Shown here: in pieces, positions 52,646 to 61,613 of the stretch
Layout: every line of letters begins with the position of its first letter
Numbering within the stretch: the first letter of the stretch is position 1
Program-made: the position numbers and the translations under genes
Origin: a bacterium
GTDB lineage: Bacteria > Zhuqueibacterota > QNDG01 > DSAB01
Direction: 5' to 3'
Assembly: GCA_016931965.1 (NCBI GenBank)
Contig: JAFGDT010000018.1
Location: forward strand, 1-64,000
DNA: 64,000 nucleotides
Notes under the pieces: generated by a model
What the model saw: only the letters and a program-made list of their open reading frames with translations
Databases searched by the model: none
Told to the model about the DNA's origin: nothing

Positions 52646-53392
52646 ATGTTTTCGAATCGTTTGATTGAGACAATCAAATCAGCACGGAAAATAGCTGTTT
52701 TAACGGGAGCAGGTATTTCCGCAGAAAGCGGTGTGCCGACATTTCGGGGTGAAGAGGGTCTCTGGAAAAAGTTCCGGCCTGAGGAATTGGCCAATTTCGA
52801 AGCATTCATGCGGAACCCTGAGCTGGTGTGGGAGTGGTACAATTATCGAAGAAAATTGATTTCTGAAGTCCAGCCCAATCCCGGGCATGTTGCCCTGGCC
52901 GAGATGGAAGCATGTGTGGACAGTTACTGGCTCATCACACAAAATGTGGATGGACTTCACCGTCGGGCAGGCAATCGTCATATTTTAGAGCTTCACGGTA
53001 ATATTATGCGAAGTCGATGTATTACATGCGGTCAAAAGGAAGAAACGCTGGACATGTTCGAAAAGGGTGAATTGCCCCGTTGCACGTGTGGTGGTATCAT
53101 GCGTCCGGATGTGGTCTGGTTTGGAGAAATGCTTCCGTCAGACATTTTAAATCAGGCGTTTCAAGCGGCTGAAGCATGCGATCTCTTTTTCAGCATCGGC
53201 ACTTCTGCTGTCGTCCATCCAGCTGCTTCACTGCCGATAACGGCCTTGAATCAGGGTGCCTTTGTCATTGAAATCAATATTGAGCCCACGGTCATCTCGG
53301 GAAAACTCCATGAATCGATCATTGGAAAATCAGGAGAAGTGCTTCCTCAATTGTTGAAGGATATATGGGGTATAGATATAGAATGTCGTTGA
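52646..53392 (+). CDS. cobB: Sirtuin-type NAD-dependent protein deacylase
   Basis: 248 residues from the ATG at 52646, with GAAGGA six bases upstream. NAD-binding motifs are LTGAGISAESGVPTFRG and ITQNVDGLHRRAG. The catalytic His is in LELHGN, and the zinc cysteines are the CITC and CTCG pairs. VWFGEMLP and SIGTSAVVHPAA complete the set. It removes acyl groups from lysines using NAD. The end overlaps the uvrC start, so the two are probably co-expressed. Confidence 0.94.
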   Translation: MFSNRLIETIKSARKIAVLTGAGISAESGVPTFRGEEGLWKKFRPEELANFEAFMRNPELVWEWYNYRRKLISEVQPNPGHVALAEMEACVDSYWLITQNVDGLHRRAGNRHILELHGNIMRSRCITCGQKEETLDMFEKGELPRCTCGGIMRPDVVWFGEMLPSDILNQAFQAAEACDLFFSIGTSAVVHPAASLPITALNQGAFVIEINIEPTVISGKLHESIIGKSGEVLPQLLKDIWGIDIECR

Positions 53393-55212
53393 TTGAAGAT
53401 AAATTAAAAAGGGTGTCCGCAAAATCGGGTGTCTATTTATTAAAAAACAGTAAGGGAAAAGTGGTCTATGCCGGTAAAGCGAAACATCTCCGGAATCGAC
53501 TCCGATCCCATTTTAAACCCGGGAACACAGATGATCCCAAACATCAGGTGATGATGAAGTCTGTTGTTGATTTTGAAACGATTGTCACCGATTCGGAAGT
53601 CGAAGCACTGATTCTCGAAGCCAATATCGTCAAGTCGCACAAGCCGCGTTACAATGTGAATCTAAAAGATGATAAAACGTACCCTTATATTCAGATTACG
53701 AACGAATCCTTTCCACGTGTTTTGGTCACCCGAAGAATCAAGTCGGACGGTTCGAAATATTTTGGACCCTATACCGATGTTGGATCGGTCCGGCAATTGA
53801 TGGCAGCGATTCGAAGAATATTTCCCGTGCGGACATGTTCATTTCACATGACTGAAGAGTCGGTACGACAAAAAAAACATAAAATATGTTTGGATTATCA
53901 TATTGGGCGTTGCGCTGGACCCTGTGAGGGTATTGTATCAAAGGATGAATATAACTGGACAGTCGAAAAAATCAGTTCGTTCATTCAGGGTCAAACCAGC
54001 GAACTGGTTAAGGATCTCAAAAATCGCATGAAAGAAATGGCTCGCCAGCAACGGTTTGAAGAAGCAGCGCGACTTCGAAATGCCATTCAATCCGTTTCCG
54101 TATTCCGATCAAAGCAAAAGATGATTGATGTGGCCATGATCGACCGCGATCTTATTGCGGTTGCTGTTCATGATGACGATGTCTGTTGTGTCGTTTTTCA
54201 TGTACGTGACGGTAAAATCGTCAATCGGCAGCATTTTTATCTGCACTGTATCAAGGGGTGTACCGAGGAAGAAATAGTCTCCTCTTTTTTAAAACAGTAC
54301 TATTCAGGGGTTGATTTTATTCCTGCTGAGGTTCATATCCCCGTGGCTCTTTCCGAATGGAGAGAATTGACAGAATGGCTTTCACAAAAACGGGGGAAGA
54401 AAGTCACGATTGCGGTTCCCAGGAAGGGGAAAAAATCGAAGTTGCTGGATATGTGCACGCGCAATGCATGTTTGTTGCTAGCAGAGCTTCTTGTCCAAAA
54501 ATCCCAAAAAGGGGAGTGGTTGGCCCCGTCGGTAAGGGCTCTGCAGAAAGATTTGGGCCTCGCGATCCCTCCCAGATGGATCGAGGCTTTCGATGTTTCC
54601 AATATTGGGGGTCAGGATTCTGTCGCTTCGATGATCGTCTTTGAGAACGGCAAGCCCAAAAAAAATGCTTACCGGAAATTCAAGATCAAAACGGTTCAAG
54701 GAATCGATGATTTTGGCATGATGGCCGAGGTTGTTGAGAGACGTTATTCCCGAATCCTTCAAGACAGGAAACCATTGCCCGATCTTATCCTGATCGATGG
54801 CGGAAAAGGTCAATTGTCAGCAGCATTGAAAGCCTTAAAAAAACTGTCCATTACCGATCAGCCGATTATCGGATTGGCAAAACGGTTGGAGGAAATATTT
54901 ATTCCCGGTATTTCGGATCCCCAGACATTGCCCAAATCATCTCCGAGTTTACGATTGCTTCAGAGGGTGAGAAATGAGGCCCACCGGTTCGCAATCACCT
55001 ATCATCGCATGCTGCGAAAGAAACGCACCGTCACCTCCATTTTGGATGAAATCCCTGGTATCGGCCCGAAAAGGCGAAACGCACTGCTGAAACATTTTGG
55101 GTCGGTGGAACATATCAAAAAAGCCTCTATCGATGAAATGATCACTGTCAATGGGATGAATCGAAAAGTGGCCGAGAATGTGTTGGAGAGCTTAAAAGAT
55201 AAATCCAGATAA
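53383..55212 (+). CDS. uvrC: Excinuclease ABC subunit C
   Basis: 609 residues from ATG 53383; an ATG six codons upstream has a nearer GAAGGA and is also possible. The GIY-YIG nuclease is first (SGVYLLKNSKGKVVYAGKA), then a Cys-rich linker (YHIGRCAGPCEG), the UvrB-interacting helix (KEMARQQRFEEAARLRNAI), the RNase H-like nuclease (EAFDVSNIGGQDSVASMIVF, LILIDGGKGQL) and a C-terminal helix-hairpin-helix (IPGIGPKRRNALLKHFG). It makes the two incisions in nucleotide excision repair. It is full length. Confidence 0.96.
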   Translation: MSLIEDKLKRVSAKSGVYLLKNSKGKVVYAGKAKHLRNRLRSHFKPGNTDDPKHQVMMKSVVDFETIVTDSEVEALILEANIVKSHKPRYNVNLKDDKTYPYIQITNESFPRVLVTRRIKSDGSKYFGPYTDVGSVRQLMAAIRRIFPVRTCSFHMTEESVRQKKHKICLDYHIGRCAGPCEGIVSKDEYNWTVEKISSFIQGQTSELVKDLKNRMKEMARQQRFEEAARLRNAIQSVSVFRSKQKMIDVAMIDRDLIAVAVHDDDVCCVVFHVRDGKIVNRQHFYLHCIKGCTEEEIVSSFLKQYYSGVDFIPAEVHIPVALSEWRELTEWLSQKRGKKVTIAVPRKGKKSKLLDMCTRNACLLLAELLVQKSQKGEWLAPSVRALQKDLGLAIPPRWIEAFDVSNIGGQDSVASMIVFENGKPKKNAYRKFKIKTVQGIDDFGMMAEVVERRYSRILQDRKPLPDLILIDGGKGQLSAALKALKKLSITDQPIIGLAKRLEEIFIPGISDPQTLPKSSPSLRLLQRVRNEAHRFAITYHRMLRKKRTVTSILDEIPGIGPKRRNALLKHFGSVEHIKKASIDEMITVNGMNRKVAENVLESLKDKSR

Positions 55213-55282
55213 ATCAAACGATGCATTCTTTAAACATTATATGGTGAGTTATCAAATCAAAATAGTAGGAGGATGAATCCTC

Positions 55283-56065
55283 ATGCGTGGATTTCAAATC
55301 TTGATGATCATCGTCTGTTTATTGTTATTATCCAATCTCTTCGCACAGCATGATGTCCTGACACAGGTCTTCACAATCGATGCACTTCTCAATGGTCTGT
55401 ACGATGGAGAAACAACCATTCAAGAATTGGCAGAATGGGGTGATTTCGGTATCGGCACGTTCAATGCTTTGGATGGAGAAATGGTGGCTGTTGATGGATA
55501 TTTTTATCAGGTGACATCAACGGGGACTGTTCAAATCCCTTCTCCTGAGATCAAAACACCGTTTGCCACAATGACATTTTTTGAATCAGACAGCAGGCAT
55601 GACCTTCAACCAAGACTTGATTTTCATACATTTGAAAGCGTGATGGATAGTCTCATCCCGACCCAAAATATTTTTTATGCCATTCGGATTAAAGGAAGCT
55701 TCTGTGCAGTGCAAACACGCAGTGTTCCAAAACAAATTCCACCCTACAGAATGCTGAGTGATATCACAGCCAGTCTACCTGTTTTTCATTTGGAAGATGT
55801 CAAAGGGCTTGTTGTTGGTTTTCGCTGTCCTCCGTTCGTGACCGGTATCAATGTCCCTGGTTATCATCTCCATTTTCTGACAGAGGATCGAAAAGCGGGT
55901 GGTCATGTACTCGATTTTGTCATTCAGGAAGCCGTGCTGGAAATCGATGAAATCCGACAATTTTTTATGATCCTGCCAGAGGACGAAACTTTTTATCAAC
56001 TCGATTTGACCATCGATCGAGAAGAAGAGTTGAATCAAGTCGAACGGGCTATCCCGGATGAGTAA
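55283..56065 (+). CDS. budA: Alpha-acetolactate decarboxylase, exported form
   Basis: 260 residues with a signal peptide (GFQILMIIVCLLLLSNLFAQ) and a GGAGG region before the ATG. The body is the ALDC double-psi barrel: LLNGLYDGETTIQELAEWGD, GIGTFNALDGEMVAVDGYFYQV, and the zinc site GYHLHFLTEDRKAGGHVLDF with three His. It turns 2-acetolactate into acetoin. Many ALDC genes encode a signal peptide, so export is likely real. No acetolactate synthase or butanediol dehydrogenase is nearby. Confidence 0.92.
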   Translation: MRGFQILMIIVCLLLLSNLFAQHDVLTQVFTIDALLNGLYDGETTIQELAEWGDFGIGTFNALDGEMVAVDGYFYQVTSTGTVQIPSPEIKTPFATMTFFESDSRHDLQPRLDFHTFESVMDSLIPTQNIFYAIRIKGSFCAVQTRSVPKQIPPYRMLSDITASLPVFHLEDVKGLVVGFRCPPFVTGINVPGYHLHFLTEDRKAGGHVLDFVIQEAVLEIDEIRQFFMILPEDETFYQLDLTIDREEELNQVERAIPDE

Positions 56066-56137
56066 ATTGGAAATAATCATGAATGGAGTATATGATTTGT
56101 CTTGTTGTTTGAAAATGGATTTTCGCATAAAAATTTC

Positions 56138-56167
56138 TTGACTTTTTACTTGGAATCAATGTATTTT
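56138..56167 (+). promoter_or_regulatory. Possible promoter of tldD
   Basis: TTGACT (56138-56143) and TATTTT (56162-56167) are 18 bases apart, about 100 bases before the tldD ATG, in an otherwise gene-free 200-bp gap. Confidence 0.4.
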
Positions 56168-56267
56168 AACAGATATGAATACAGGTGGTCCATTGTATGA
56201 TTGGGAAAAATGATTGAATCAACAAAAAGAATAGAAGATACTACCATTAAAACGGGATGGAGGAAGC

Positions 56268-57818
56268 ATGAGTTTCAGATTATCAAGGCGGGCTTTTTTA
56301 AATAAGAGTACAAAATCCATGCTAGCTGTTGCGACGATCCCCCATTTTTTAAAATCACAAGTGAATCGGGCTTTTTCGACACCGGTTGCTCCCAATATGA
56401 CCATTGGGGATTATTATGACCATTTTGAAGTCAATGCGAAACTCATTCATGATGTCATGAGCACCGCACTGTCAAGGGGTGGTGATTACTGCGATCTGTT
56501 TTTCCAGCACAGGATATATAACTACATCGGATTGGAAGACAAAGCCGTCAACCGTGCTTCCAGTACGGTTGATCTGGGAGTTGGCATTCGCGTTCTGAAG
56601 GGTGATCAGACAGGATATTCTTTTACTGAAGAGATCACACCCGAAGCCATGAAACTTGCCGCTGAAACGGCTGCAAATATTGCTGATTCAGGAAGAGGTA
56701 TTGCTCCGATTGGAGTCATGTTACATGAAACACCGAATTATTATCCCATTCAAACACCCTGGGAACAGGTGTCGATTGATGAGAAAATCCCCTATTTGGA
56801 AACCATCAATGATAAAGTTTTTGCATCGGATCCCCGAGTCATCAAGGCCAGTATTGTTTTTACCAATGAGTCTTCATTTATCATGGTTGCGACTTCAGAG
56901 GGAAGAATTGTCTGTGATTATCAACCGATGACGATGATCTATGTTTCCTGTACAGCGGAACAAAACGGACAGCGTGAGCAGAACATGTATAATCTTTCTT
57001 CGCGTCAGGGGATCGAATTTTTTACACCCGAAAACATCGATCGTGTGGTTCAGGAGGCCGTTAGTCGCACCACTCAACTCTTCAGTGCGGGCAAGCCCGA
57101 AGCCGGAGAAATGGAAGTGGTTCTTGCGGCAGGGAGTTCGGGCATTTTGCTCCACGAGGCAATCGGTCATGGTATGGAAGCCGATTTTAATAGAAAAGAG
57201 ATCTCGATATTTTCCGATAAAATAAATAAACAGGTCGCAGAAAAATTTGTGTCCATTGTGGATGACGGTACCAATCCGCATGTCCGCGGTTCCATCAATG
57301 TGGATGACGAAGCCAATGATTCACAGAAAACATTTCTTGTCCAGGATGGGATTCTGCGCAGTTATCTTCATGATCGGATCAGTTCGAAATTCTACGGTGT
57401 TCAGCCTACCGGAAGCGGACGCAGAGAATCTTTCCGTTTTGCTCCCCAACCCCGTATGAGAAATACCTATATGCTTCCCGGGCCCCACACAAAAGAGGAG
57501 ATCATCCGCAGCATTAAAAAGGGCCTTTATGCTGACCAATTTACAAACGGTCAAGTTTTAATCGGTGCCGGTGATTTTACCTTTTACGTGAAATTGGGGG
57601 CTCTTATTGAAGACGGAAAAATCACAAAACCGGTCAAAGATATCAACATTATCGGCAATGGACCAGAAGTGCTTGCCAATATCGTGATGGTCGCTGATGA
57701 TTTTCAAATGTCGGAGGGGTCCTGGACCTGCGGGAAAAACGGTCAGAGCGTGCCGGTATCTCTCGGTTTGCCCACTGTAAAGGTTTCTAAAATGACGGTT
57801 GGCGGTATGGATGTTTGA
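56268..57818 (+). CDS. tldD: TldD-family metallopeptidase with Tat-type leader
   Basis: 516 residues. The zinc motif HEAIGHG (H-E-x3-H) is in ILLHEAIGHGMEADFNRK, and further family segments are FVSIVDDGTNPHVRGS and GSGRRESFRFAPQPRMRNTY. TldD works with TldE as a peptidase that trims peptides and antitoxins, normally in the cytoplasm. This one has a twin-arginine-like start (RLSRRAFLNKST followed by MLAVATIPHFL), about 40 residues longer than the family core. GGAGG precedes the ATG. tldE follows after 57 bases. Confidence 0.92.
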   Translation: MSFRLSRRAFLNKSTKSMLAVATIPHFLKSQVNRAFSTPVAPNMTIGDYYDHFEVNAKLIHDVMSTALSRGGDYCDLFFQHRIYNYIGLEDKAVNRASSTVDLGVGIRVLKGDQTGYSFTEEITPEAMKLAAETAANIADSGRGIAPIGVMLHETPNYYPIQTPWEQVSIDEKIPYLETINDKVFASDPRVIKASIVFTNESSFIMVATSEGRIVCDYQPMTMIYVSCTAEQNGQREQNMYNLSSRQGIEFFTPENIDRVVQEAVSRTTQLFSAGKPEAGEMEVVLAAGSSGILLHEAIGHGMEADFNRKEISIFSDKINKQVAEKFVSIVDDGTNPHVRGSINVDDEANDSQKTFLVQDGILRSYLHDRISSKFYGVQPTGSGRRESFRFAPQPRMRNTYMLPGPHTKEEIIRSIKKGLYADQFTNGQVLIGAGDFTFYVKLGALIEDGKITKPVKDINIIGNGPEVLANIVMVADDFQMSEGSWTCGKNGQSVPVSLGLPTVKVSKMTVGGMDV

Positions 57819-57875
57819 TCGCTCAAACGACATTCTGAATGCAGTCCCTTATGAATATAATTAAAGGATAATAAT

Positions 57876-59198
57876 ATGAATAGAATAGAGAGAATTGATC
57901 TGGCAGAATGGGTTGTCGAAAGTGCAAAGAAATACGGCGCAGATCAGGTTGCCGTGTCCATTTCTAACAGTCGAAATATTGAAATTGAATTTAGAGATAA
58001 GCAACTTGATAAGCTGATGGAATCGACTCGGAATTCTCTGAGTCTGCAGCTCTATGTCAATCAACGTTACTCCAGTCATTCAACCAATGACCTCAAAAAG
58101 AACAGTCTGGATCTTTTTATTCGTGAGGCTGTTGCGAGTACGAAATATCTCACACCGGATGAATATCGTCGGCTGCCGGATCCAAAATATTATCCAGAAA
58201 ATGTTGAAGGGGATTTGGAAATTTGCGATCAAACCTACGGTGCAATCGAATCTACAAGTCGTGTTCAAATGGCAGCCGAAATTGAGGCCGAAGCCATGGC
58301 TCAAAGCGATAAAATCATTTCGACCACATCCGGTTATTCGGATACCTTCGGTGAATCGGTTCGGCTGCACAGCAATGGTTTTTTAGGTGAAAGAGAATCT
58401 ACTCGGTTCTCTGCATGGGCGGAAGTGACGGTGAAGGATGAAGACAGAGGACGACCTGAAGACTGGTTTGAAGCAGTGACACGATTTCAAAAGGATCTGC
58501 CCAGTCCGGAAATCATAGGCAGGAATGCTGCGGAGCGGGCCTTACGAAAAATTGGGCAGAGTAAAATGGATTCTGGACAGTATGATATGATTGTTGAAAA
58601 TCGTGCTGGCCGTACACTTATTGAAGTGTTGCTGGATCCCATGACAGCTGAGTATCTTCAACAGAAAAATTCCTATCTGGAAAATATGATCGATAAAAAG
58701 ATTGCTTCTGAATCTTTTACGTTGATTGATGATCCTTTTATTCAAAAAGGTCTCGGATCACGATTTTTTGATGAAGAAGGAATCGCTTCCGAGAAAAGAA
58801 TCATGATCGAGAAAGGCATTTTAAAAAAATATTTTTTAGATAATTATTATGGTCGAAAGCTCGGTATGGAACCCAACTCAGGGACTCAATCCAATCTGGT
58901 TTTCGAATATGGTTCAAAATCAATGGAAGAGATGATCAAAGAACTGAACAAAGGGATTGTCATTACCGGTTTTATTGGAGGAAATTCAAACTCAACCACA
59001 GGTGATTTTTCTTTTGGGATATTTGGACTTCTTGTTGAAAGAGGAAGCGTTGTCAGAGCTGTTAACGAGATGAATATTTCAGGAAATGCAAAAACATTCT
59101 GGAATCAATTGGTTGCCATGGGCAATGATCCCTATCCCTATTCGTCATGGCAAGTTCCTTCTATGCTATTTGAAGGTGTGCAATTCAGCGGTGTTTAA
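57876..59198 (+). CDS. tldE: TldE/PmbA-family protein
   Basis: 440 residues of the PmbA/TldE family, the partner that lacks the zinc motif but forms the active complex with TldD. Typical pieces are AKKYGADQVAVSISNSRNIE, LGSRFFDEEGIASEKR, YGRKLGMEPNSGTQSNL and NSNSTTGDFSFGIFG. It has no signal peptide, unlike its partner. AAAGGATAATAAT lies before the ATG. Complex formation across the membrane would not be possible if TldD is really exported. Confidence 0.92.
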   Translation: MNRIERIDLAEWVVESAKKYGADQVAVSISNSRNIEIEFRDKQLDKLMESTRNSLSLQLYVNQRYSSHSTNDLKKNSLDLFIREAVASTKYLTPDEYRRLPDPKYYPENVEGDLEICDQTYGAIESTSRVQMAAEIEAEAMAQSDKIISTTSGYSDTFGESVRLHSNGFLGERESTRFSAWAEVTVKDEDRGRPEDWFEAVTRFQKDLPSPEIIGRNAAERALRKIGQSKMDSGQYDMIVENRAGRTLIEVLLDPMTAEYLQQKNSYLENMIDKKIASESFTLIDDPFIQKGLGSRFFDEEGIASEKRIMIEKGILKKYFLDNYYGRKLGMEPNSGTQSNLVFEYGSKSMEEMIKELNKGIVITGFIGGNSNSTTGDFSFGIFGLLVERGSVVRAVNEMNISGNAKTFWNQLVAMGNDPYPYSSWQVPSMLFEGVQFSGV

Positions 59199-59399
59199 CA
59201 TATCATTATCGTAGAATTTTTATATCCATTCAAATTTTATATTGATGTTATCGTGTGTGTTTTGGAATCTTTCGTTTTTCAGATAACAAGGCATTCTGAA
59301 TCAAGTCCTAAACAACTGTACAATCAGGTCCATGTGCGGTTATGGCTCTTTAGTAGATAAACCGTTATTGATGTTCCCTTTCGTCTGCAGGAAAGGTTG

Positions 59400-60488
59400 A
59401 TGAGCAAACAGAAGATAAAAAATCGGGATGAATTGGTAAAAATCTGTCAGGAACTCAGAATCCGTCATCAAAAAATCGGATTCACATCGGGTGCGTTTGA
59501 TTTGCTGCACGTCGGTCATGTGGATTTTCTTGAGAAAGCAAAGGCTCTTTGCGATGTGCTTATTGTCGGACTCAATTCAGATGCTTCAGTACACCGGTAC
59601 AAAGGGCCGAATCGTCCCATTGTTGCTGAGCAACATCGGATGAAAATCATTGCCGCATTGGAAGCAGTCGATTATGTATTTCTTTTCGATGAGAGGCGCA
59701 ATCAGAAAAATATTGAAATATTAAAACCGGATCTTTATATCAAGGCTGGGGATTACAAGTCTGACACTTTGACTTCCAGAGAGATCGTTGAGAAATATGG
59801 AGGAGAAGTTAGTATTATTCCCATCGAAGAAGAGATTTCAACGTCGGATATCATACGAATCATCTGTGATTCAGAATTGGACGTTTCGGAGAAGACCATC
59901 GATAAAGAGAATGCGGTTCATGTCGAACGCCGGCCGAAAAAAGCAGCTCCTGCCGTTTTTCTTGATCGGGACGGCACCATCAATGAGGAAATCGGGTATC
60001 TGCACGATCCGAAGAAGTTCAAGCTTTTACCTAACGTTATCGAGGGAATCAAGCGGTTTCAGGATATGGGATACCGGCTGGTCATCATCAGCAATCAGCC
60101 TGGTATTGGATTGGGATACTATCCTGAAGAGGATTTTTATCGGGTCAATCGGGTCATGATGAAAGCCTTTTCCGAGGCTGGCATATCGATTGATAAGATC
60201 TATTACTGTCCTCACAGCCAGTCGGAAGGATGCAACTGCCGGAAACCGGGGCAGTTGTTTATCAAACGGGCTCAACAGGAATTGAATGTGGATCTGACTC
60301 ACAGCATGTTCATCGGAGACAAAACGACGGACATGGAGACAGGAAGACGGGCCGGCATGAGAACTGTTCTGGTTCAATCCGGTTTTAATGGAGAGGATGA
60401 GGAATATCCTGGAGAGCCGGATTATCGGGCAAAAGATCTTCTGGATGCAGCCAATTGGGTACTTCAATTGGAAAGGTCTTCGGATTGA
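59400..60488 (+). CDS. Heptose-1-phosphate adenylyltransferase fused to a GmhB-type phosphatase
   Basis: 362 residues from the ATG at 59400. Residues 20-155 are a nucleotidyltransferase (SGAFDLLHVGHVDFLEKAK with the H-x-G-H motif, then GLNSDASVHRYKGP, RPIVAE), as in the HldE/RfaE C-terminal domain. Residues 180-360 are a HAD-IIIA phosphatase (VFLDRDGTINEEIGYL, IISNQPGIG, CNCRKPGQLF, MFIGDKTTDMETGRRAG) with GmhB-type Cys residues in YCPHSQSEGCNCRKP. Together they cover dephosphorylation and adenylylation in ADP- or GDP-heptose synthesis for LPS or surface glycans. Confidence 0.85.
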   Translation: MSKQKIKNRDELVKICQELRIRHQKIGFTSGAFDLLHVGHVDFLEKAKALCDVLIVGLNSDASVHRYKGPNRPIVAEQHRMKIIAALEAVDYVFLFDERRNQKNIEILKPDLYIKAGDYKSDTLTSREIVEKYGGEVSIIPIEEEISTSDIIRIICDSELDVSEKTIDKENAVHVERRPKKAAPAVFLDRDGTINEEIGYLHDPKKFKLLPNVIEGIKRFQDMGYRLVIISNQPGIGLGYYPEEDFYRVNRVMMKAFSEAGISIDKIYYCPHSQSEGCNCRKPGQLFIKRAQQELNVDLTHSMFIGDKTTDMETGRRAGMRTVLVQSGFNGEDEEYPGEPDYRAKDLLDAANWVLQLERSSD

Positions 60489-60622
60489 TAAAGAGGCTTT
60501 CTGGTAAATGGTGATGGTTCATCGATAGAAACCGTTCATCAATTATCATATTGAATGTGTGAAATCGAAATTTAAGAAATCACTTGGATTAAGCATGAAA
60601 GGAAAAACAATTTCGTGTGGCA

Positions 60623-60652
60623 AGACTCCTCGGTTGGATTGAGGGTGAGTCT
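60623..60652 (+). other. Small hairpin upstream of the acidic peptide gene
   Basis: AGACTC (60623-60628) pairs with GAGTCT (60647-60652), enclosing CTCGGTTGGATTGAGGGT with some further pairing. CGGGCAACGGCCAATCG follows. It lies about 45 bases before the 42-codon acidic gene and could be leader structure. No known riboswitch is recognised. Confidence 0.28.
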
Positions 60653-60696
60653 CGGGCAACGGCCAATCGTAAACAATTTAACCAGAGAGGTTCACA

Positions 60697-60825
60697 ATGA
60701 AAGAGGAATATGATCCAATTGATCAAGACGAGGACTATGACGAGTCGGGTTATGATTGGGATGATGATGAGGATTTCGAAGAGGATGAGGATGATAACTC
60801 CTATCCTTCTGAGGATGATGATTGA
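60697..60825 (+). CDS. 42-residue highly acidic peptide
   Basis: A 42-codon frame with GAGAGG six bases before the ATG. The product starts MKEEYDPIDQDEDYDESGYD and ends EDDD. About 60 percent of residues are Asp or Glu, with Tyr and Trp dotted through and no basic residue after Lys2. It would be strongly negative and disordered, suited to binding calcium, a basic protein or a nucleic-acid-binding surface. A strong hairpin directly follows the stop, so a short dedicated transcript is likely. No family is recognised. Confidence 0.55.
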   Translation: MKEEYDPIDQDEDYDESGYDWDDDEDFEEDEDDNSYPSEDDD

Positions 60826-60836
60826 TGGTTACCAAA

Positions 60837-60863
60837 TCGGCGGGGTCTTCATGACCCCGCCGG
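60837..60863 (+). terminator. Strong GC hairpin
   Basis: CGGCGGGGTC pairs perfectly with GACCCCGCCG around the loop TTCAT, 12 bases after the acidic peptide stop. It has no long T-run, so it may act as a terminator or an mRNA 3' end stabiliser. Confidence 0.7.
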
Positions 60864-61050
60864 ATACTTATTCAGGTTCATAATTTCAATTGTTTCCATA
60901 GAGAAATTCTTCTCTTATGATTCAGCGAAAAGGGGAGATTTCATTCGAATTTAAAAGAGAATAGAAAAGGCGTCATTCGAATGATCCATTCATCGAATGA
61001 GATTATTGTGAAATGAATTGGCTTAGCAGTAAAATGGGAGGATAATCATA

Positions 61051-61494
61051 ATGGCCGCCGAAACCGGAAACAAAAATCATTTCTGGTTCAACGCATTGCT
61101 GAATGGCATTCTTGCCTGGATTCTCGGTTTTATTCTTTATATGATACCGGGATTGGTTTTGGGTCTTCAGATGGGTTTTCAATTAGGGCCAGAATCTGAT
61201 GATCCCGCAGCTGTCAGTGAACAAATAGCAACATCCGTTTCAGAGATGTATCAAAATAGTCTTTGGCTGTCCATTGCTTTTATTGTTGCGACCGCTTTGT
61301 TGATTTTGTGGAGGTCAAGGGAAATAGCCAAAAAAAATCTCAATAAGAAAATATCCAATGGGTTATGGGTGGCTGCATTTCCCGTTCTGATGGGTATTTT
61401 GTTAATATTTTCATTTGGATTTAATATACTCTCGATCATAGAGATTCTGGCATTTATCGCTGCCGGATATGGTGGAGGATATTTAGCCAAATAA
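61051..61494 (+). CDS. Integral membrane protein
   Basis: 147 residues with GGGAGG before the ATG. Four hydrophobic segments are visible: NALLNGILAWILGFILYMIP, LWLSIAFIVATALLILW, LWVAAFPVLMGILLIFSFGF and IIEILAFIAAGYGGGYLA, with a hydrophilic loop (GPESDDPAAVSEQIATSVSE) between the first and second. No known family is recognised. It is a small inner-membrane protein, alone between the acidic peptide gene and trmO. Confidence 0.72.
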   Translation: MAAETGNKNHFWFNALLNGILAWILGFILYMIPGLVLGLQMGFQLGPESDDPAAVSEQIATSVSEMYQNSLWLSIAFIVATALLILWRSREIAKKNLNKKISNGLWVAAFPVLMGILLIFSFGFNILSIIEILAFIAAGYGGGYLAK

Positions 61495-61613
61495 GCCACG
61501 ACTGCCAGGAAGGCTATTATCTGTGAGATCATAAGAACTTTGCTTCCACGCGCAGCACAGGAGTAAGACGTGAATCCTTTTGCTCTCTCTAAGTTGTTTC
61601 AGAAAATAATCAC

